A stretch of DNA of 64,000 nt from Bipolaris cookei (taxonomy: Eukaryota > Ascomycota > Dothideomycetes > Pleosporales > Pleosporaceae), in assembly GCA_002286855.1 (NCBI GenBank), contig NRSV01000029.1, forward strand, positions 310,832 to 374,831, read 5' to 3'. This document shows positions 56,279 through 64,000 of the stretch, piece after piece (positions within the stretch are counted from its first letter, which is position 1; the number at the start of each line of letters is the position of its first letter). Made by a program: the position numbers and the translations under genes. The notes beneath the pieces were generated by a model that was not told the origin of the DNA, ran no database searches, and saw only the letters and a list, made by a program, of their open reading frames with translations.

Positions 56279-57174
56279 ATGCGCGTCTCGGCCTTGTTCG
56301 CTCCCCTCTTCCTCGCTGCCACGGCTCTGGGCCAGGCTGTTGAGGAGGGCATTGCTCCCGACTCGCCTGTTCCCGACGGCTGCGAGACTACCGTTGATAC
56401 CTCTTTCAAGATTGGCACCCTCGAGAACCCGTCTCTCAAGAAGCGCGAGAGTGCCCAACAAGTATGCATCCGTGCTCAGCCTTGGCTAGCCTTACATACT
56501 CCCTATAATATTGTATGATATACTAACACGACTGCTCTACCTAGGCTTCTGACGGCGAGCTCTCCTGCACCCTCAAGGACGGCATCCTGCACGACCAGTT
56601 CGGCCGCACAGGCTCCATTGTGGCTAACCGCCAATTCCAATTTGATGGCCCTCCTCAAGCTGGCGCGATCTACACTGGCGGCTTCTCCGTGTGCAAAAAT
56701 GACTCGCTCGCCATTGGAGGCAGCACCCGTTGGTGGCGTTGCATGAGCGGTGCCTTTGGAAACCTCTACGACGAGTCGATTGGCGCCCAGTGCCACGAAA
56801 TCCGCATCCAAGCTATTTTCAACGAGAGCTCAAGTTCGTCGTCGAGCTCCGCTTCTAAGACCAGCTCCGCTTTTAAAACCAGCTCCGCCTCTTCTGACGC
56901 TTCGGCTACCGAGAGCTCTGCATCTGTCAGCGTAACGAACAGTGCTAACAGCACCGTATCATTGACATCAGGCGCAAGCTCAACCTTTGCTTCTGCTACT
57001 TCTACCTCCAACTCTGAGGGCTCACGCCCTTCTAGAACTGCCGGCTCCAGCGCCTCCGCTACTGGATCCGCAGATGCTCCTCCTGCAAACGGCGCCGCGC
57101 TATCGCTGTTGGCCACACCTTTTGCTGTGTTTGGTGTATCGGCCATCTTCCTCGGCGCTGCCCTGATGCTATAA
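56279..57174 (+). CDS. PIR-like GPI-anchored cell wall protein
   Basis: Two exons, 56279-56461 and 56545-57174, giving 270 aa. The protein enters the secretory path by a signal peptide (MRVSALFAPLFLAATALGQA). A Kex2-type site KKR at residues 54-56 is followed by a domain like the C-terminus of PIR wall proteins: DGELSCTLKDGILHDQFGR, TGSIVANRQFQFDGPPQAGA, FSVCKNDSLAIGGSTRWWRC. The four Cys of that domain are present. The next 90 residues are Ser/Thr-rich, a site for O-mannosylation. The end is hydrophobic (LLATPFAVFGVSAIFLGAALML) behind small residues, the usual GPI-attachment signal. True PIR proteins usually lack GPI, so this mix is of the fungal covalently linked wall protein type. The intron ends with CTACCTAG after a TACTAAC branch site. 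Confidence 0.87.
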
Positions 57175-57614
57175 ACGACCACTTACGACAATGCTTCCTT
57201 TTCTGTTGTTTCTTCTACTCCTACTTCTTTTACTTCCATCCTCAGCACCGCATCTCTAGCGTCTTTTCAGCATTTGTTCACCAACATGCATCGCATACAT
57301 AGATCCTGGGATATCGTGTTTGTTTCACTGTACGGCATGGTAATTGAAAAGAAAGCATTGCGCGGTTTCATTTCCATTGTTGCACTCGGCACCTGGCGAC
57401 GGGGGGCCTAGCAAAGTAATGATAATACACTTGGATTGACCATGGAAGGGGTGTGTTTTGCATGTGATGGTGATGTTGATTATTTTGCTTGGTGAATTAC
57501 TTTCGAAGCTGCCCTTTTCCCCCAAAAGCAGACGTTTGTTGAAGCTGGTCTATATATGTACACATAACGAGAAGAAGAAAAAAAAGAAGACGCTTACACA
57601 GGTAACAAACAACA
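57175..57614. other. Intergenic, convergent 3' ends
   Basis: 440 bases between the stops of the wall protein and the F-box gene. No gene is seen; it is T-rich just after the wall-protein stop. Confidence 0.5.
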
Positions 57615-59260
57615 TCAAAACTCACTCCCAAGCTCATCAAAGCTATCGTCCGGCACGCCCATGGCCTCGTTGCTCGCCTCGAGTATCTCGCCAACCTGCT
57701 CCACCGCATCCTTCTGCCCTCTCCACCTCTCCACCTGACACTCAATCTTCTCCCTCAACTCATCCGTCCACGCCACGGGGTCCCTCGGCACATGCCCCGC
57801 GTTCGTGACCATAGCCGGCAACAGTATATTCATCTGAAACCCCGGTACAGAAAGATAACTCTTAAACTCTGCATACACATCATCCAGCCGGCGCAACTGC
57901 GCCTCCATGATGCGGTAGTCCCTCGCTAGCCCATGGAGGTAGTCGAGTTGAGCGGCGGACAGCGACGCCGCGCGCCGCAGCAGGAGGAGCATGTGTACGG
58001 CGTCGTTTTCGACGTTTTCAAGCGTCATGGTGTGTTCGTTGGGGGGACGGCCAAAGAGCGGGTGCAGGAGGCGCAGCGACCAGCGGATGTGGCGATCGAC
58101 TTTGCTGTGCGGACTTAGGGCTGCGGCGAGGCGTTTGCGGCGGAGTTCGCGCAGACAATCTTCTGCGTGGCTGAAGGTGAAGCGTTGGTGGGTGCGTTTC
58201 TGGGGTTTAAACGATTAGCTGACATTTTTTTTGTTTGACAATAGACAATGTTTCAATAATGCGGGGGAGTGTAGAGGGAATGGGATATAAGTCTGGGGTT
58301 CTGATCTAGTAGTAGGTAATGTGGAGTATATATCTGTAAGTATATAGAAAAACGCACCTCATCCAGTATCAAGCGCAATGCCCGTTCCGTCTTCAAGAAG
58401 CGAACGAGCATATCCCTCCACGCAACTCGTACGCAGCGCGTTGCAAGATTGACGCGGACATCAAAGTGCAAGCGGTCTGCTTCTACGGGAAAGTCCAAAT
58501 CCAGGACTGCATGGTCGAGCCGAATGCACCAGCGCAACGTGCCAAATCCTTCTTCTGGGCGCCGCAGCTCCAGCCGGTCCAGTGTCCGTGACCACCGCGC
58601 ATCCGCATCTTCAATCGTGTTGCCCTGACGGTCTGCTGCCCCGCCCACACGATGGAACTGGCGGTACCACTCGTCGTCGACGCGGAACACGGCGTGGCTC
58701 CCGCTCCATATCGGCTTGCCGGTTGCCTGGTCGTCGTCATCTCCACTTGCGCTGGCACCTGTTTCTATGCGCTCAAACCGCGCTTCGAGAAGGTGAATTG
58801 CCGCGTAGTCGTCGTCGTCGTCTAGCGACTCCATCGCCCGCGAGTGCCAGCTCCCCATGTACCCCAGCAACCGCGTGCGTCGCAAACAGTGATACAGCAC
58901 TTGTCCGTCGATTGCATCGCGGAATCCCCTGCACACAAGCCGCCAGTCGAGTAAATAGTCCACGGGAACATGCTCGACAATCTGGAGTAAAAGTTCGGCA
59001 GGCAATTGTGCCAGTGCCGGTCTCGCTACTGATGTCGTCGTTGTTGTTGTCGTCATTCTTTGAGATGATGCTGCATTGCGTGCTTGGCTCGAGTCGATGG
59101 AGCTAAGCAGCGCTGTCACGTCGTCTTGGTCAAAGCCAAGGTTCACATGGCGCCGCAAGTACGACGGCAGCGAGTCGATCGACGGCGATGCTGCTGCTGT
59201 CGCTGCTGCGCGAGACGAAATCGATGCGCTAAGCGGCGGATGCGCGCCCGCTTGTGACAT
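57615..59260 (-). CDS. F-box protein
   Basis: Two exons, 58358-59260 and 57615-58199, giving 495 aa. F-box proteins bring substrates to SCF ubiquitin ligases through Skp1. The F-box lies at about residues 82-118: LAQLPAELLLQIVEHVPV, DYLLDWRLVCRGFRDAI. The N-terminus is Ser/Ala/Thr-rich and disordered. After the box come an acidic stretch (ESLDDDDDYAAIH), a Trp-rich part (PIWSGSHAVFRVDDEWYRQF) and a helical C-terminus with YLHGLARDYRIMEAQLRRLD. No WD40 or leucine-rich repeats are visible, so the substrate is unknown. The 158-base intron is longer than most here; the join gives ILDEKRTHQRFTFSHAEDC, and the intron has a CAGCTAATC branch site. Confidence 0.86.
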
Positions 59261-59750
59261 TGTGGGGGAGGCGGGGAAAAGGGGCGCGACGATGTGCGTG
59301 AGGCGGGCTTGGGTCGTGAGTGGCTTTAGTGTAGGTTTGGGTTACTATGCGTCATTCCGATGGCACGTGGACCGGTATCGGTATTACGACGTTTCTGGCA
59401 ATGAGATGATTTTTTTCCTTTTTTGGGAAGGAATAAAATTTCCTGGCGATATGGGTAGTTTTAGTAGTTATTCTGCCATCAGAAGGGTATGTACGCGTCC
59501 TTGTGGGTGTTTCAGCCGGGCGGGAGCCTGGTAAACCTTCACTGCCGATCCGTCCACGACGGATATGGTGTTATGCCAAGGAATACTGAGAAGCCGAGTA
59601 CTACTTTCCAAAGTCAATTCTCGCGTACAGAGTTTGGTCTAGTATTATTACTCATGCGCTTGCATCTTTGATCAAATTCAGAACGAGCCTCGAAACGCCA
59701 CGTTAAAATACAAAAAGTCTCACCTACCTCATCCCCCTTCTAAACCCACT
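59261..59750. other. Intergenic, no gene seen
   Basis: 490 bases between tandem minus-strand genes, holding the F-box promoter and the 3' UTR of the monooxygenase. Confidence 0.5.
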
Positions 59751-61771
59751 TCACAGCCTCGCGCTCACATCCTTCTTCGCTACTTGCTCAACCATGCATC
59801 CAGCGAAGAACTTCACGATTCCATCCAAATCGTCCAACAAGGTTACTTTTGAAACATCTACACTTGGTCAGCTCCGTATCTCTCACATCACCAATATGAA
59901 TATGACTTACATTGATCGGGCCTCACAACAACCACGGCACCAACTTCCGGATCCACGCCGTACGCTTCATACGCGTGACCATGGCCAGAATTGTAGTGCT
60001 CATCATCAACGAATGATTTGTGAAGATCTAATAATCATAAATGTCAGTTCTCGTGAACATTTACTAAACATGATGACTCAAGAGAACGATGGCTTTTACC
60101 TCTGGTCCCCAATTTACCCGTCGCAGGCCAAAAATAATCTGGTATTCTTTCCTGCTGTGTATCCACGAACTTGCTGCTCATGACGAGTAACGGTTCAATG
60201 ACAGCATCGGAGTACTTAGACACAGGCGTATACCGTCGTGATATGGATTCCAGAGCCCCAACAAGCTATTTTTCTCTTGTCAGCACACGCAACATGTTCC
60301 ACAACGATTTTCAAGAAAAGAAAAAAGAACTCACCTTTTGCACTCTCGCAAGATGCCCATCTTGATTAAGATCCCCCGCAAACACCACAACCCTCCACCT
60401 TCCATCACTCCTCAGCACACTCTGCAGCTGCACCGCCTTGCAATCACAAAACCGTATCACCTGCGCACTCGGAAACCTCATCCCCACCGTAACCCCCCTC
60501 GCCACCATCTGCTCCCCCGGCCCCACCTGCGTAACAACCGACTCCTCATACCGTGCTGTAAACCCCGCCATATACCGCCCACTTCGCACAAAATACTCCG
60601 CAAACTCGCCCTTGAATTTTTCTTTTCTGTCAAACAGCTGTACGAGCTCCCGGTCAAACGAAATGAGATCAGCCGCCGTCTTGCTGCGCTCAGACACGTA
60701 TGTTGGGATCAGTGAAGGCGGCGAGAGGCCAGACAGAACGGACCCGAGTTTCCAGCCAATGTTGTATCCGTCTTGTAGCGAGACGTTCATGCCTTGGCCG
60801 GCTTTGGGAGAATGCGTGTGGCATGCGTCACCGGTTAGAAATACGCGGTTATGAGCGTGGAAGGCGGATGCGAGGCGCTGTCCGATGCTATACGTACTCC
60901 ACCAGAATACTCCTGCGTAGTCCATGCTGTACGGTGCGAAGATCTGACGGGCCTGGTTCTGCAGGTCGAGCAGTTTTACTTCTTTGGGGCGTGCACCCGC
61001 GGGGAGCTGGATGTAGAAGCGGACGAGCTCGCCGCCTTCGCGGGGAATAATGACGATGTTGCCTGCGTTGCTGCGGATTGTGCATTTGCGGCGTATGTCC
61101 GGGAAATTGGTTATTGGGTAGATGTCCATGACGCCCCAGACGGTGTCGGACGAGTCGCCCAGCATGCGGATGTTGAGGGCTTTACGGATGATGGAGTGGG
61201 CGCCGTCGCAGCCTATGACATATTTTGCTTCCCAGGTTTCTTCTTTGCCGTCTCTTTCGGCAGTCACCTTGATGCAGTGCGCGTTCGGGTCTCGTGTCTT
61301 GGTCTCGTCGATGTCCAGGCTCTTGACGCTCCATCCGTACTCGATGCCATTGCTTGCTCCGTCTTGCCATCGTCCTTGTTCTCGAAGCACACTTTCCATC
61401 TTACCCAGCATCAGCCGGTTCATCCGCGCTTGATTCAGAATGACATGTGGCAGGTGGCTTAGTCCCTTTTCCGTGTCAATAGTTCGACCTTTTCTCTTGA
61501 TGCCTCCTTGTGCTTTTTCCTCTCCATCCTCGTCAACTCCCCAAAAGCATACTTCCAAGACATGATAACTCTCTCGTAGCAACTCTTCCGATAATCCGAA
61601 CGACTCGTAGATTTCTACCGTCCGCACTTGCACACCGTCAGCTTGCCCAACCTTAAGCGGCCCGGGATGCCGCTCAAGCATTGTAAAAGGAATCCCATAG
61701 ATGGCAAGCCATGTCGCTGCAAAGATGCCGGCAGAGCCGGATCCCGCTATCAAAACGTCTGTTCTGGGCAT
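59751..61771 (-). CDS. FAD monooxygenase, phenol 2-monooxygenase-like
   Basis: Four exons: 60335-61771, 60100-60265, 59911-60027 and 59751-59857, giving 608 aa. The enzyme would hydroxylate an aromatic ring using NADPH, O2 and FAD. The FAD-binding Rossmann motif GSGSAG is at residues 10-15. VIGCDGAHSIIRKAL is the DG motif, and FLTGDACHTHSPKAGQGMN is the GD motif. The C-terminal thioredoxin-like dimerisation domain of phenol hydroxylases follows (VVVFAGDLNQDGHL, HGHAYEAYGVDPEVGAVVVVR split by an intron, YVSKVTLLDDLDGIVKFF). Three short introns lie only in that last domain. A second in-frame ATG upstream at 61813 is possible; 61771 gives the family start MPRTDVLIAG. The exact substrate is unknown; no clear pathway neighbour is present. 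Confidence 0.92.
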
Positions 61772-62582
61772 TTCCTGGGTAGTAGTTGTGTAAAGTGACG
61801 TCCAAAGGTTCAATGGTTAACGGATAAATACGATAGTAGCAAACAGAGCAAATGAGTTGTGAGTATTAATGATCACGCGCAAACGACATTCGATCAATTA
61901 GCAATCTACGATGACAATCGATGACGGTACGTGTGCATTTATATATTATGTGTCCCAACATTTGGAATAAGCGGTGTCATAATCGTACCGAAAGTATGTT
62001 CCGGACAAGCATCGGCCGTAATGCGGGGAGCAGATAGTCATCCCACTAGCATATCTCATAGGTTCGCACAAGCCGAGATGTGACCCGAATCAAAGCTGAG
62101 CGTGATAGCTGTTCGTAGGTGTTAGGGAAGAAGACACTTCCACTAGCTTTCTCTATAAAATACCAAGATAAGTTCACTCACTTGGCGTCGGCTACTGCCT
62201 AGGTGCAGATCCTACGCAGGGAACATTGCCGATGTTAGTTTACCATCGGAAGAGCGGGTAACGACCAGCAAGGCGGCGAAAGCACAGGGAAGCATCATGT
62301 ACTATGTATTTCGAGTATTCATATTACTATCTATGTAGGTGCTAGTCATATCGTGTTCCGTCTGGGTAGGAGCACATTGTCAACTTCCTCCCACCCATTC
62401 CTCCTATGCCGTGCGAATTAGTCGCTAGTGCAAGTACAACAATGCTACAGGAGTGTGAATAGGGTTTTTTTTTGCCGAAGCAACTATACGCCGCAAACTC
62501 CGCTTCATGCCTAAGGAAAATAGGGATCAATGCAAAATATACGTCGGCCGAGGGTAAAAACACAATATGTCATTGGACAGGC
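61772..62582. other. Intergenic, no gene seen
   Basis: 811 bases between the monooxygenase start and the CHS7 stop. Frames are short and without motifs. Confidence 0.5.
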
Positions 62583-63686
62583 TCAATGGCCTACAGCAGA
62601 GTAATGCGAGTTGCGCCAATGAGGTTGTTGGTAAAGCGACGGGGTATAGTCGGAGTCTTGGTACATGGTACCTCGCCTTTCGTCTTCTGGGTATGGTTCT
62701 TTGATCTCCCAGTTGTGCTGCTTGACACCGACGGAGAATTCGAGATCTTCGCGTGTGATAGAGTCCCAGTACTGTCAAAATGTTAGTAGACACACAGGCA
62801 AACGACAAAGTAAACTACATACCTTGTAAACCATCATGACAGCCAACAGATTGCAGATGGTGGTAAAGAAAAGACCGTCAATGTAATGCTGTACACCTTC
62901 GCAGATGGTGTCACTGAATACATAGAGAATCACCTGGCCAATGACGAAGAAGAAGATGCCAAACAGGATATCACCCAGTGGCCAGCGGTCCTCCAGAGTT
63001 CCAATTACGAGAATGATCTGGCTGACGGTGTAAATGAACAGACAGATGGCATTGACGAGGTAGGTGACGACAAAGATGCCAGTAGTATTCATGGGGTTCA
63101 GCCCGGCCCAGCCTTTAAAAGTCAAGAGATTGACCGCGCCACCGACGATGAACATGGCGAGGGAGCTGAGCCGCAGCAGCCAGACGGAAAGGGTGGTGCC
63201 GTCTTCGTAAAGCTGGAAACCGACAAAGCCATTAATCAACAGACAAGTACACAAGGCGGATGTGAGACCACTTTGGGCAGCAACAAAGTACGGGTAGGTA
63301 GCGGAACCGGGCGCAGTGACGCCTGCATCGAGGACGAGGGAGATGATGGTGAGAAGGAAGTAGATGTAGAAGAAGGTTGTGATTTCCTTGCGCCCTGGTA
63401 TACGTTAGCAAAGGTGCTGCTGGTCATATTGCTGATATTGCGCCGACGTACCAACAGCCGTGAATTTGGAGCGTACGTGTATGATCATTATGACGGTCAT
63501 GACCAGGGCCAGGATGTGCATAAAGTCGTTAGCCACCTCGAAGATGAGCGTGTTGGCGATCTCAATAGTCCTGGCATAGCAGCGTGTCTGGATGCCCACG
63601 CCATTGCTGATATCCTGATGGCCCACAGCAGCGCAGAGGGGTATCGGCGCCTTTTCGCATATCGTCTGGAAGTCGCCGAAGCCCAT
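62583..63686 (-). CDS. CHS7: Chitin synthase export chaperone CHS7
   Basis: Three exons: 63452-63686, 62823-63394 and 62583-62771, giving 331 aa. Chs7 is an ER membrane chaperone that lets chitin synthase Chs3 leave the ER. The N-terminus MGFGDFQTICEKAPIPLCAA is the family signature. Seven membrane segments follow, including TLIFEVANDFMHILALVMTV, ITTFFYIYFLLTIISLVLDA, LCTCLLINGFVGFQLYEDGT and GDILFGIFFFVIGQVILYVF. The conserved DGLFFTTICNLLAVMMVYKYWDS crosses the last intron and is followed by a cytosolic tail with REDLEFSVGVKQHNWEIK. The length matches other Chs7 proteins. Both introns are GT-AG and in frame. Confidence 0.96.
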
Positions 63687-64000
63687 TGTCGGAGGACGGG
63701 GGAGGCCGGAGCTCGAGAATGCCAAGCGGTGGAGGTGGTGAAGTCGCAGTCACAGTCGTCGTGCGCAACACACGTATATCGGAAGCGAGCGGAGGTGCAG
63801 ACGACTAACGAGTGAAGGTCCGCAGTAAACAGAAGCGAGAGCAGTCGCTGTGGGGATGCGACGGGGGTCAGATTTGCGACGGGGGCGGTTGTCAGGAGTG
63901 AATGCCCTGTTGACGCTTCCCGCGCTCCACCAAGGGCGCGTGCAGGTGTGTGCGATGCCGATCCAGAACTAGCGCAGAGCTATTTCGAACACGAGGACCC
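63687..64000. other. CHS7 upstream region, right edge
   Basis: 314 bases to the window end. No gene is seen; it should be the CHS7 promoter and 5' UTR. Confidence 0.5.

Noticed and set aside
1..64000. CRISPR arrays, bacterial operons or prophage-like units.
   Set aside because: The many spliceosomal introns and gene families show nuclear fungal DNA; no regular spaced repeats are present.

Overview
The window is nuclear DNA from a filamentous ascomycete. Genes are dense, on both strands, and split by short GT-AG introns of about 45-160 bases with CTAAC/CTGAC-like branch sites. The gene set is typical of Pezizomycotina: a Zn2Cys6 factor, a HET-domain relic, a hybrid histidine kinase, Chs7, a PIR-type wall protein and an ERp38-type disulfide isomerase. 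A Dothideomycete, probably of the Pleosporales, is my inference from the overall feel of the proteins; I could not test it. All exon joins were read by eye from splice signals, frame and family knowledge.

Layout. 1-3.6 kb is mostly non-coding, with one possible 85-residue gene. 3.6-20.6 kb is a housekeeping block: IRC22/TRAP-alpha (-), a CCCH zinc-finger protein (+), aprataxin (-), a DHX57-like helicase (+), CTU2 (-), a PTM1-type seven-TM protein (+), IBA57 (+) and a 2-oxoglutarate oxygenase (+). 21.1-23.1 kb holds a broken HET-domain gene. 24.5-27.8 kb encodes a Tea4/Bud14-like polarity scaffold. 28.6-34.0 kb holds a sugar transporter with an in-frame stop (-), a small P-loop kinase (+) and a Zn2Cys6 regulator (-). 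35.7-43 kb holds a quinone-oxidoreductase-like enzyme, EBP2, a very small three-exon HSBP1 gene, an ERp38-type PDI, a thioredoxin and TRS31. 43.4-44.3 kb is a coiled-coil pseudogene with three in-frame stops. 44.6-48.3 kb is a five-exon hybrid histidine kinase. 48.3-51.7 kb is gene-poor and partly very AT-rich. 51.7-64 kb holds a butanediol-dehydrogenase-like enzyme, a Q/P-rich protein, a PIR-like GPI wall protein, an F-box protein, a phenol-hydroxylase-like FAD monooxygenase and CHS7.

How the genes relate. Several serve the secretory pathway and cell surface (IRC22, ERp38, TRS31, CHS7, the PIR-like protein, PTM1), polarity (Tea4), or RNA, ribosome and tRNA work (helicase, EBP2, CTU2). They look like scattered housekeeping genes rather than one cluster. 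The transporter, kinase and Zn2Cys6 gene at 28.6-34.0 kb are the only group that could be a small metabolic unit, and the transporter in it looks disabled.

Most notable points: a 25-base exon in the histidine kinase that carries the phospho-acceptor histidine and is followed by a GC-AG intron; a second GC-AG intron in the P-loop kinase; four premature stops in two genes that all look like CAR-to-TAR changes, as RIP would produce; and a HET gene broken by several frameshifts.
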